DNA of 64,000 nt from Streptomyces flaveolus (GTDB lineage: Bacteria; Actinomycetota; Actinomycetes; Streptomycetales; Streptomycetaceae). The first letter of the stretch is position 1. Every line of letters begins with the position of its first letter. The position numbers and the translations under genes were made by a program. The notes under the pieces were generated by a model. The model had not been told where the DNA came from. It saw only the letters and a list, made by a program, of their open reading frames with translations, and ran no database searches. This document shows, in pieces, positions 8,601 through 16,924 of this stretch. The DNA is taken from NCBI RefSeq assembly GCF_000716535.1, contig NZ_JNWV01000015.1, forward strand, positions 1-64,000. Reading direction: 5' to 3'.

Positions 8601-9340
8601 CGGCAGGCCTCCCCAATCCGGCAGGCTTCCCCAACTGCCCGGTGTGCGCGTACCGCATCACCGGCACCGCCCGCCTGTGCTCTGACTGCGCCGGCCGCAC
8701 CCTCCAGCCGGTCGCCGAACCCCACTGCCCCGTCTGCTCCCAGGCCGTCGCGCCCGGCAGGCAGTGCAGTAATCGGGTGTGCGCGCTCCCGGAAGCCGAG
8801 CGGGGGTTCTCCCGCGTCGACGCAGTGGCCATGTACTCCGGAGCCCTTCGCGACAAAATTCACAAGCTGAAGTACGAGGGCCGGGCTGGCTGGGCGATGA
8901 TCTTCGGCCGGCTCCTCGTCGGCTGGATGCAAAGCCACCCCGAGGCGATGAACGGCGTCGACTACGTCGTCGGCAACCCCACCCACATCGGCCGCCAGCC
9001 CATCCAGCACATCGAGGCGATCATGGACGCTGCCTACACAGAGGACGTGACCCGGGCCTTCCCGCTCAGTCCGCCGGGCGGCCACCGTCTGGAGAAGCAC
9101 ATGGAGACGGCCCGGTCCGCAAACCGCACCCTGGATGAGAAGCGCGCGGCCGCGACCGCGCATGCCGCCGCCCTGACCTGGACCGGAGACATCAGCGACA
9201 TCAGGGGGGCCACCGTCCTGCTCGTCGATGACGTCTTCACCAGCGGATCGCAGCTCCAGCACGTCGCGCTCCGGCTCCGGGCGGCCGGAGCCGCCGACGT
9301 CAGGGGGCTGGTTCTCGCCCGAGTCCCCTGGAGCGGATGA
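8597..9340 (+). CDS. ComF-like phosphoribosyltransferase with zinc ribbon
   Basis: The GTG start at 8597 overlaps the TGA of the DprA-like gene by 4 bases. The 247-residue product begins with a multi-cysteine zinc-ribbon region (CPVC, CSDC, CPVC and a further Cys pair within the first ~60 residues). It then has KIHKLKYEGR near 90, typical of ComF, and the PRPP-binding loop VLLVDDVFTSGS near 208. ComF proteins act with DNA-uptake and recombination factors in competent bacteria. Pairing with a DprA-like gene plus a second, HAD-linked phosphoribosyltransferase upstream is unusual and points to a dedicated three-gene module. Confidence 0.85.
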   Translation: MTAGLPNPAGFPNCPVCAYRITGTARLCSDCAGRTLQPVAEPHCPVCSQAVAPGRQCSNRVCALPEAERGFSRVDAVAMYSGALRDKIHKLKYEGRAGWAMIFGRLLVGWMQSHPEAMNGVDYVVGNPTHIGRQPIQHIEAIMDAAYTEDVTRAFPLSPPGGHRLEKHMETARSANRTLDEKRAAATAHAAALTWTGDISDIRGATVLLVDDVFTSGSQLQHVALRLRAAGAADVRGLVLARVPWSG

Positions 9341-9983
9341 CGCTGCCCCGGAGACCGGGACTGGGCCTGTCGGCTGGCTCCGGCCGGCCGGTCAGTGCCG
9401 GACACTTCGAGTCGAACTTACGCGGTCTGACCAGGACGGTGGTCATGTGACGGCTGAGGCGCTGCAAGGGAATCCGGGGGGATCAGCCCGGCGCCACCGT
9501 TACCCACCCGGGCCGGTGCGGCCGGCTGCTGGCAGCTCGCCGCTCCCGAGGCGCAGGGCGGGCAGCGGCTCGGCGCAGGCGAGGACCGAGAGCGGCGGGG
9601 CGGCGGCGACAGGCGGCACGCGCGCGGCGGCCGCGGGTACCGGCGGACAGTGGTTACAGGAACCGGCGGGCGACCGGCCCGGTAGCCGACGGCTCACGGC
9701 CAACAGCCGACGGCGGGCGTGGTGACCGGGCGGAGGTAAGGGCGGCAGCCGGGACGGCCCCTTGAGGGCCCAGAACCGAGGAACGGGGCAGAAGCGGACG
9801 GGGGGACGGCCGAACAAGGCCGGCGACGGAGGCGACTGGCCACGCCTGCATCCCATCAGCAACACCTCCTCACCACCATCGACATCCACCCCCGATAAAG
9901 CCGACAGCATCGCCGCCGTCATACTTGCGTTCGATTAGTGTGGTGTTCTGGACGGGCAACATCAGAATCGGGAGACTGTGGGC
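9341..9983. other. T-poor non-coding island 2
   Basis: This gap between the ComF-like gene and the ABC-3C operon has no believable gene. The centre is T-poor. Bases 9532-9694 are a diverged copy of 19408-19580 (see repeat entries). The last ~80 bases before the ABC-3C operon are more AT-rich (around 9921-9960) and probably hold its promoter, though I could not place a convincing -35/-10 pair. Confidence 0.6.
9532..9694 (+). repeat. Dispersed intergenic repeat, copy A
   Basis: Direct-orientation partner of 19408-19580. Both begin CAGCTCGCCG and end in GCCGACGGCTC. Between them is an exact 32-base identity (9595-9626 and 19467-19498) followed by similar GC-rich sequence. Neither copy encodes a protein. 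It is the clearest evidence that the T-poor islands share ancestry. Confidence 0.7.
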
Positions 9984-11168
9984 ATGGCGTCCTCCGCGCA
10001 TGAGGCATCTGCGTCAGCCCTGGGCTATGTCTTCCAGGCGCAGCTCGCCCTCCTTGAGCTGCTGCGGGGACAAGAGGATCGCCCGGACGGGGCGATCAGC
10101 CTGGAGCTCCACGACGACGTTGCGTGGGAAGAAGATGGTCGGCCCGTTGAACTCCTGCAGGTCAAGCACCACATTCGCAGTGTGCGGTCGCTCGGCGACA
10201 AGGACGACGACGTGTGGCGGACTATCCAGTCCTGGATGGACACCCACGCCCCTGGCGACGAGTACGGCCCGATGCTGACCCTGGTCACTACACAAGAGGC
10301 CCGGCCAGGCACGGCGATGGCCGCGCTCAAGGTGCCCAATCCGGTACCCGCACAGGCTCTTGACCTACTCATCGCCGCCGCGCAGGAGTCGAAGGCCAAG
10401 GAAACGAAGGACGCACGAGCAGCTTTCCTGGCCCTTCCGCCGGCTCAGCGGGCCGTCTTCGTGCAGCGGATGAGGGTCATCGACGGTTCGCCGTCCATCG
10501 ACGACCTCGACGCGCAGGTACGGGTTAAGCTCAGGGCCGCGCTTCCCGACGGGCACGCCGACTCCTTCATGCGGCAGCTGTGGGCGTGGTGGTACGAGCA
10601 GACCGTGGACATGCTGCAGAAGCGGCACACCAGCGTCTCCGTGACCCGGCTGATGCAGCGCATCAGCCGCATCCGCGACGACTTCACCTCCGACAGACTG
10701 CCCACACTGGTGGACCGTGAGGACTTCCCGCAAGAAGCCGAGACCGAGCTGGCTGATGCCTGCTTCGTCCACCAGCTGCGCTGGGTGGGCGCCGGCCGCC
10801 AGTTGAACAAGGCGATGGTGGACTACTACCGCGCCTACACCCAGACCGTGGCCTGGCTCGAAGACGACCTGGTGGACCTCGACGAGCTGGCACGGTTCGA
10901 GGACAACCTCGCCGACGAGTGGCAGCGGGAGTTCGACTGGATGCTCGACGACCTAGGCGAAGATGCCACCGACCGGGAGCAGGAGCAGGCCGGCAAGGCG
11001 CTGCTGCGCAAAGCCCTGGACCAGACCCGGTACCGACTCCGTGAGGCGTACGACGAGGCGTTCTTCTCCCGGGGCAAGCACCACGAGCTGGCCGACCGAG
11101 GACGGGTCGGATGGCACCCCGACTTCGAGGCACGGGTGAAGAACCTGATCAGGGCCGCCCGTGCCTAG
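9984..11168 (+). CDS. ABC-3C system nuclease/effector component
   Basis: ATG at 9984 has GGGAGA about 8 bases upstream; a GTG at 9978 is an alternative. The N-terminus (SALGYVFQAQLALLELL) followed by LELHDDVAW near 40 and VELLQVKHH near 58 matches the GYxYQ...D...ExQVK pattern of restriction-endonuclease-fold proteins related to the DUF4297/Cap4 group. The C-terminal ~200 residues are helical and resemble the shared C-terminal domain of ABC three-component effectors. The gene overlaps the next one by 8 bases and starts a three-gene operon ending in a DUF3732 ATPase. That gene order supports the call strongly. Expected role: DNA cleavage when the ATPase senses invasion. Confidence 0.75.
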   Translation: MASSAHEASASALGYVFQAQLALLELLRGQEDRPDGAISLELHDDVAWEEDGRPVELLQVKHHIRSVRSLGDKDDDVWRTIQSWMDTHAPGDEYGPMLTLVTTQEARPGTAMAALKVPNPVPAQALDLLIAAAQESKAKETKDARAAFLALPPAQRAVFVQRMRVIDGSPSIDDLDAQVRVKLRAALPDGHADSFMRQLWAWWYEQTVDMLQKRHTSVSVTRLMQRISRIRDDFTSDRLPTLVDREDFPQEAETELADACFVHQLRWVGAGRQLNKAMVDYYRAYTQTVAWLEDDLVDLDELARFEDNLADEWQREFDWMLDDLGEDATDREQEQAGKALLRKALDQTRYRLREAYDEAFFSRGKHHELADRGRVGWHPDFEARVKNLIRAARA

Positions 11169-11640
11169 CTGGAGCCAGCGGCCGCAAGCCAGCGCCGCCT
11201 TCCTCAACCCTGCTCTCGTCGCCGCCGTCGCCGCCACTGCGGCACGCGATTACGAGCGGGAGGCCGCCGGCAGGCTGATGCCGTGGCCGATGGCCTTCGT
11301 CGTGGCCCCGCTGGTCCTGCACCGGCCCACGCGGCAAGCGCTGCCCACCTCGACGCGCACCCATCTGACGAACTGGGTGGCGGACCACCCGGCACTCGTC
11401 GCGGGCCTTGCCGCGCGCAGCACCTCACTGGCACCCGCCGTACGGGAAGGCCTGCGCTTCGGGCTCCGCCACGAGATGCTCACCATCGAGCAGGGAGCCC
11501 TCAAGAGCAGGATTGCGTCGAAGTCCCGTATCGAGGGCGAACTTGCCGACCTGATCAAGGCCGCATCGTTGATAGGCCGCTGGACTGCCAAGTCCGACAA
11601 CCCTTCCACGGTGTTTGCGTTGCTGGGCGTGAGACCCTGA
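11161..11640 (+). CDS. ABC-3C system middle component
   Basis: GTG start at 11161 lies inside the end of the nuclease gene, so translation is coupled. The 159-residue helical product begins with a segment of the type ASAAFLNPALVAAVAATAA and carries LMPWPMAFVVAPLVL. It also has a C-terminal stretch SLIGRWTAKSDNPSTVFALLGV. These features match the short middle component that always sits between effector and ATPase in ABC-3C operons. No catalytic motif is seen; an adaptor role is inferred from family knowledge. Confidence 0.75.
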   Translation: MPSWSQRPQASAAFLNPALVAAVAATAARDYEREAAGRLMPWPMAFVVAPLVLHRPTRQALPTSTRTHLTNWVADHPALVAGLAARSTSLAPAVREGLRFGLRHEMLTIEQGALKSRIASKSRIEGELADLIKAASLIGRWTAKSDNPSTVFALLGVRP

Positions 11641-11644
11641 TCCG

Positions 11645-13609
11645 GTGCAGATCCGGTCGATCATCCTCTACAGCAAGCGCGGCGAAAAGCGCGTCCTGGA
11701 CTTCCGGCTCGGCGAGCTCAACATCGTCACCGGCACCTCCCAGACAGGCAAGAGCGCGCTGCTCGACATCGTCGACTTCTGCCTCGGCAGGGACGAGGCC
11801 ACGCTTCCGATCAGCCCAATCTTCAACACTGTCGCGTGGTACGCAGTCATCCTGCAGCTGCCCGACACCCGCATCCTGGCCGCACGGCCGGCGCCTCGTC
11901 CCGGGGCCAAGTCCGTCACCACCGCCATGCTCGAAGTCGGCAACGACCTCGGCATTCCGGAACTGCCCGACCTTCGCGTCAACACCGACTCCACACAGCT
12001 GCGCCAGCAGCTCGGCCGCCGGATCGGCATCGGAGATACCCGCAGCGAACCGGCGCCGGGAAGCCTCCTTTCCCCGCTCAGCGCCAACCTCGGCCATGCC
12101 GTCCTGCTCTGCCTGCAGAACCAGGACGAAGTCGCCTCCAAGCGGGCCCTGTTCCACCGGCAGAACGAGCGTGGCATCCCCGAGAGCCTCAAGGCCACGA
12201 TCCCCTATTTCCTCGGGGCGGTCCCCGAGGACCAGGCCGCGCTCCAGCAGCAGCTCACTCAAGCTAAACGAGCCCTCCGCCGCGCCGAGAACGACCTAAG
12301 AGCCGCCCAGGAAGCAAACCAAGGCATCGAGGCCCGCCTTGAGTCCCTCCTCGGCGAAGCCCGCGTCCACGGACTGCTCACCGACGACAGCGTCGACACC
12401 TCCGACAGAACAGCCGTCATCACCGCATTGCAGCAGGCTGCTTCCTTCCGGCCCACCCCGGACAACGCGGACGAGGAACAACGGCGGCAAGAACTCCTCC
12501 TCACCGAGCAGTCGTCGGCCCTGCGGCGGCAGCTCCGCTCCCTCGCAGAAGAACGCCAGCTCCTGAACGATCTGGAGACACAGGCCGCCGGCTACACCGG
12601 CGCCGTCGCCCGCGGCATGTCACGTCTGTCGGCGCTGAACCTCGTACCCGACGGCTTCCCCGGCGAACACAGCTGCCCCCTGTGCGGAAACGAGCTCGCC
12701 GAGCCCGACCCCACCGTCGCCGACATGCACACCACCCTCGCAGACCTCCGAGGGCAGCTCGACAGCGTCCAAACCGTCCAGCCCCGCCGCGAGCAGGCCC
12801 TGCGCGAAATCGAGCAGACGGCGACGCGGCTGCGCGAACAGCTCCGCGGCATCGAAGGTGCCTTGAGCATCATCGCCGAACAGCGCAACCAGCAGGCCGG
12901 CCTCCTAGGACAGGCCGAAGCGCAGGCCTACACCCGCGGCAGGATCAGCGCCTACCTGGGCCAGATCAACATCACAACCGACAGCGGACACCTCCAGCGC
13001 CTGGAATCGGCCGTCGCCGTCGCCCAGAGGCTCGTCCAAGGCCTCGAAGAGCAACTCGACACCGACACCATCGACGACAAACTCACCCACGGCCTCAGCT
13101 ACCTCAGCGGCAAGATGACCAGCCACGCCCGAACCCTGAAACTCGAACACGGCGACCGCCTGGTCCGTCTGGACCTCAAAAAGCTCACCATCGTCGCCGA
13201 CACCGACGAGGGCATCACCGAACTGCTCCGCATCGGCAGCGGTAAGAACCACGTCGGCTACCACGTGGCAGTCCATCTCGCCCTCCACCAGTACTTCGTC
13301 GCCAACAGCCGGCCCGTACCCCGCTTCCTTATGCTCGACCAGCCCACCCAGCCCTACTACCCCTCCGACATGGCCAAACAGCGCGGACGACTGGAAGACC
13401 TCGCCCTGGACGAAGACCGCGTGACCGTCACCCGCCTCTTCGAACTCATGCACCAGACCGTCAGTGAACTTGCCCCCAACTTCCAGATGATCGTCAGCGA
13501 CCACGCGGACCTGCCCCACGACTGGTACCAGGACTCCATCCGCTACAACTGGCGCAACGGCGAAAAACTCATCCCCACCACCTGGCTCGACGACAATCCG
13601 GCCCCGTAG
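11645..13609 (+). CDS. DUF3732 Rad50/SMC-like ATPase of ABC-3C system
   Basis: The GTG start is 4 bases after the previous stop. Walker A is GTSQTGKS near residue 30. Residues ~195-320 and ~360-480 are long Glu/Arg/Leu/Gln-rich segments that read as coiled coil. They flank CPLCGNEL near 342, a single zinc-hook-like cysteine pair. The Walker B region is PRFLMLDQPTQPYYP near 560; it has DQ rather than the usual DE. C-terminal residues VSDHADLP are like the switch/H-loop region. DUF3732 proteins are the ATPase partner of ABC-3C defence systems. All three parts are intact, so the system may be functional. Confidence 0.88.
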   Translation: MQIRSIILYSKRGEKRVLDFRLGELNIVTGTSQTGKSALLDIVDFCLGRDEATLPISPIFNTVAWYAVILQLPDTRILAARPAPRPGAKSVTTAMLEVGNDLGIPELPDLRVNTDSTQLRQQLGRRIGIGDTRSEPAPGSLLSPLSANLGHAVLLCLQNQDEVASKRALFHRQNERGIPESLKATIPYFLGAVPEDQAALQQQLTQAKRALRRAENDLRAAQEANQGIEARLESLLGEARVHGLLTDDSVDTSDRTAVITALQQAASFRPTPDNADEEQRRQELLLTEQSSALRRQLRSLAEERQLLNDLETQAAGYTGAVARGMSRLSALNLVPDGFPGEHSCPLCGNELAEPDPTVADMHTTLADLRGQLDSVQTVQPRREQALREIEQTATRLREQLRGIEGALSIIAEQRNQQAGLLGQAEAQAYTRGRISAYLGQINITTDSGHLQRLESAVAVAQRLVQGLEEQLDTDTIDDKLTHGLSYLSGKMTSHARTLKLEHGDRLVRLDLKKLTIVADTDEGITELLRIGSGKNHVGYHVAVHLALHQYFVANSRPVPRFLMLDQPTQPYYPSDMAKQRGRLEDLALDEDRVTVTRLFELMHQTVSELAPNFQMIVSDHADLPHDWYQDSIRYNWRNGEKLIPTTWLDDNPAP

Positions 13610-13743
13610 CCAGGCACCCTCCCCACTCCCCACCACCGGCACCCACCCCAGACAGAACCGACAACAGCGTTCATCGACCGCGCCATCGTGCCACCGGCTG
13701 ACTGATACTCGGCAGCATGCAGGCGAGGGCGCGGCCCCCTGCG

Positions 13744-15429
13744 TCAGCGGCGGATTGCGACGACTTCGACCTCCGCGTTCATCGCGCGCAGCCGCCTGAC
13801 TGCCTGAAGCAGCGAGACCTGGGCAAATGCGAAGAGCGAGTCGACACGGATGTCCTGGCCGTCCTTCAGAAGGATCCCGAAGACCACCCGGAGCGTGCCG
13901 AAGTCGTCGAGCAGGCGGTGGTCCGGCGTGTGTGCGGCGACCTGGTCAAGGAATTTGGTCCGTACTTCAAGGTCGCTGCGCAGCGACTCGACGGCGGCCA
14001 CGCCCTGGGCGAAGAGGTGGTTGAGGGGGGCCGTGCTCGCGGGTGCCTTCTTGATGCAGATCAATTGGTTCTCGGGGCCGAGAACGTCGCAGATCTCCAG
14101 GCCTCCTCCCCTGAACTTCCCCGTGACAATGTCTTTCTTGTCGAAGAGCAGGTACCCGTCCGGCTTCGCCGCTTGGTGGTTGAACCAGTCCTCGTCGTGA
14201 GCGTCGCGGCCTTTGGAGTCGAGTGGGCCCTTGGTCCAGCGCGGGAGGGTGACCGTCTGCGGCTGGGTGAACAGGGCGGTGAGTTCTTCTTCCAGGGTCT
14301 CAAGGAAGCCGGCCCCTACCTCGAACCATTTGCCGTTGCCGTAGAACAGGCGGTCTGTGCCCATCGTGATGTCGGCGATGAGCCACTCTTTCCCGTTGGT
14401 GGTGACGCTGGCCGGGGTCAGGAAGTCGTCGTCGCTGAACATGGTGACCCGTACGTCGCCGAGGGCTTTGAGCCGTTCTCCCTCAGACTTGTCCTGTACG
14501 AGCTGCAGCAGGTGGTGCAGCTCAAGGTCGTTCGTCTCGATCGTGCGGGTGCCTCGTCTGGCACGGAACGCCTGGGCAGAGCTGTAGCTTTCCTGGCACG
14601 AGTCAGGAATCCCAATGGTCAGGCGGGGACTGTCCGGATCCGCAAGGTGTTTTTCCAGGATGGCCTGGGCCTGCACCGCCTTCTGGCTGCGACTGTCGAG
14701 GGTGTGGACCCTGTTGACAAAACGCAGTTGCGGGAGCGGATCAGGTCTTGCACACACGTCCTCGATCGCCTGCAGGTCGCTCAGGAACTGTTCCACAGTG
14801 GTGGCAAGGGGAAGCTTGATGGTGGCCTGTGAGCACTCGACGCGGACCTGTCGTGTCCTGCCGGCCTCCAGGGAAGTCAGTGACAGTCCACTGACAGTGC
14901 CACAGATGCGGCGGACGACAGCACCGAAACGGTCCAGACCGAAGTCGTCTATCCGCTCGCCCCGTGACACCGAGTACTCGTCGACCCGACCTCTGCCGTC
15001 CATGATCTGGTTGCGGATTTTGATGACCCCGTCGTCGTCGAGGCAGCGGGTAGCGAACTCCAACCCAAACTCGTCGTCACGGAAGTAGGGGTCCAGCATG
15101 TGCTGCCCCACCCCGTAGCTCAGCGCGTAGATGCCGCGGTCGGTGCGCATGAGAAGGAGTCCCGCCGCGGCGCGGCTGCGTTCATTGACTTCCAGTCCGG
15201 TGATGGATTCCACCGCGCTGCACCAGTCGGCGCGCTCTCGGGGAACACCTCCGGTGATCAGCAAGCCCTCCATCCCCTGGCGGGTGAAGTCTCTAGCCTG
15301 GTAGTCCGCACTGTCGAGGTATCTCTCGCGGACGAACGTGCGCAGTTCCGGGGTGGTGCCCTCGGAGGGCCTGAGCCGGTGGAGGGTGGACTTACGGGTG
15401 GCGGATCGGGACGTGCGGCTACTACCCAA
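13744..15429 (-). CDS. TIGR04141/DUF6119-family protein
   Basis: I choose the TTG at 15429 because GGAGG lies 5 bases upstream and the conserved-looking sequence starts there (ATRKSTLHRLRP); the frame stays open to 15546. The product is ~561 residues with no signal peptide. Features fit the sporadically distributed TIGR04141 family: an N-terminal STLHRL segment, a GIYALSYGVGQHML motif near 90, and a C-terminal segment LICIKKAPASTAPLNHLFAQ. Family members are patchily distributed and often lie in defence islands, as here between ABC-3C and SIR2. The mechanism is unknown. The gene converges on the ABC-3C operon, with 134 bases between their stops. Confidence 0.75.
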   Translation of the reverse strand: MGSSRTSRSATRKSTLHRLRPSEGTTPELRTFVRERYLDSADYQARDFTRQGMEGLLITGGVPRERADWCSAVESITGLEVNERSRAAAGLLLMRTDRGIYALSYGVGQHMLDPYFRDDEFGLEFATRCLDDDGVIKIRNQIMDGRGRVDEYSVSRGERIDDFGLDRFGAVVRRICGTVSGLSLTSLEAGRTRQVRVECSQATIKLPLATTVEQFLSDLQAIEDVCARPDPLPQLRFVNRVHTLDSRSQKAVQAQAILEKHLADPDSPRLTIGIPDSCQESYSSAQAFRARRGTRTIETNDLELHHLLQLVQDKSEGERLKALGDVRVTMFSDDDFLTPASVTTNGKEWLIADITMGTDRLFYGNGKWFEVGAGFLETLEEELTALFTQPQTVTLPRWTKGPLDSKGRDAHDEDWFNHQAAKPDGYLLFDKKDIVTGKFRGGGLEICDVLGPENQLICIKKAPASTAPLNHLFAQGVAAVESLRSDLEVRTKFLDQVAAHTPDHRLLDDFGTLRVVFGILLKDGQDIRVDSLFAFAQVSLLQAVRRLRAMNAEVEVVAIRR

Positions 15430-16924
15430 GACGGCCTCCACGCGCGAAGCAGTTGAAGACACTACGAAAGCAGACAGGGTGCCGTCTTCACTACCGAACG
15501 GATCTATCCGGCTCCAAGGGGAATGCCGGACGGACGGAAGCTGCATAGAGCATCCACCGACAAGCTCCTCGAACTAGCCACCGACGGCACCCCAGGCTCA
15601 TGGCTCCCTACACCGAACTCTCCGCCGTCCGCGTCTACTTCATCCACGTCCGCGTCCTGCCACCCACCACCGTCAGCAAGACCGGCAAAGCCACCCGCGT
15701 CACCCTCACCCACGCCCACCTCACCAACCCCGACACCACCTGACCGGCCTCACCAAGTAGCAGCTCACTGGAACTGCACAACACCAGGCCATCCCGCGCA
15801 GACGACATACGCGCAAGTCAGACAACCACCACCCCACTCAAAGCCACACTCCGAGCACTCCAGGCGCCTCCAAGATCACCCAGAGGATCTGAAAACCCCC
15901 AAGCTCGCAGGCGCAGCCGCAGAGCAGAAAAACTGGGCGACGACACCCGGCGAGCAGCCGGGCCGGGACCGCGCACGGGGCGCACGACGAGCAGCAACTC
16001 GGCGCGGGCAGCCGGACGCAGGCCCAGCCCGGCAGGACGGGGCGCGCGGTCCGGCACAGCGCCGCGGTGACACTGCGGCCCGGGCGCGGCCAGGTGCAGA
16101 GCGCGGGCACGGGCGGACGGGCGCAGGGCGCGGGCGGACCACGGCGCGCGGCGAGACGGCCCAGCGCGCGGCCGGGAGGCCGGTGCGGGCCCGACGCTGC
16201 CCGGCAGTCTGGTCCCATGCGGGGAGGACCGGACAGTGGGCGGCGGTGGCCGCCGGACCTGCCGAGGGCGGCCGCAAGGAAACGGCACGGTGGCGCAGCG
16301 GCACGGCGCGGGCGCGGCGACGGCTCGATGGGCCGGACGCGCGGCGGGTGGGACGGCGGACGCAGGCCCAAGGCCGGCGGGACAGGACGCAGCAGGCCGG
16401 CACCAGCACGGCGGGACGGCGGCCCGGGCCCGCCGGGCGGTCGGGAAGCGGCGCGGGCCCACGGTCGGGCGCGGGGTGCGGGCACGACGGCCAGGTGCGG
16501 GGCACGGACGGGCCTGGCGCGAGCGCGACTCGCCGCGCGGCGACAGGACGGCAGGCCCAGGGAAGTACGGGAAGTACGGCTGCGGGCGCGGACGGCGGGG
16601 CGGCCGGGCCGGGCATCGGGCGGCCTCCGGGCACAGCACCGCACGGCCGCCGGGCGCAGCGAGGGCGGGGGCGGGGCCCCCACGGGCCCGACCGGCGGCA
16701 GGCGGTACAGCGCGCGGCCGGGAGGCCGGCGCGCGCACCCTTGGGGCATGAGCCAGCTCACCCGAAGTTCGCCGCCGCCGTGGTCGTAGTGAGTGAAGGC
16801 GGGTGGCCCGTCGATGCGGTGACCCCGCGACCCCTTTTCTCGTCAGTTTGACGATTAATGCGGTATGCTGCTTGTCACGGCGAGACTTCGCCTGTCGGGC
16901 GAGCCGTCCTCGGGAGGGGCACAC
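15430..16924. other. T-depleted non-coding island 3
   Basis: About 1.5 kb without a believable gene. From ~15,760 and most strongly in 15,940-16,760 the + strand is nearly free of T (for example none in 16381-16440), so the long + frames here are artefacts. A 22-base sequence occurs twice exactly (16162-16183 and 16708-16729). The last 120 bases before the SIR2 gene return to ordinary composition and include an AT-rich pocket. Confidence 0.8.
16841..16853. promoter_or_regulatory. Inverted repeat CGTCAGTTTGACG upstream of SIR2 gene
   Basis: A 5-base inverted repeat with a 3-base centre sits about 70 bases before the SIR2 start. It is in the only AT-rich pocket of the region, with TATGCT following 10 bases later. 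It may be an operator or part of the promoter; the -35/-10 spacing is not canonical. Confidence 0.3.

Noticed and set aside
7635..9340. DprA and ComF as an ordinary competence locus
   Set aside because: Neighbours are a HAD-phosphoribosyltransferase and defence genes, and the genes lie on an accessory element; no uptake genes are present in the window.
15523..16851. 442-codon + frame and others in island 3
   Set aside because: Same T-depletion artefact; no ribosome site and no recognisable sequence.
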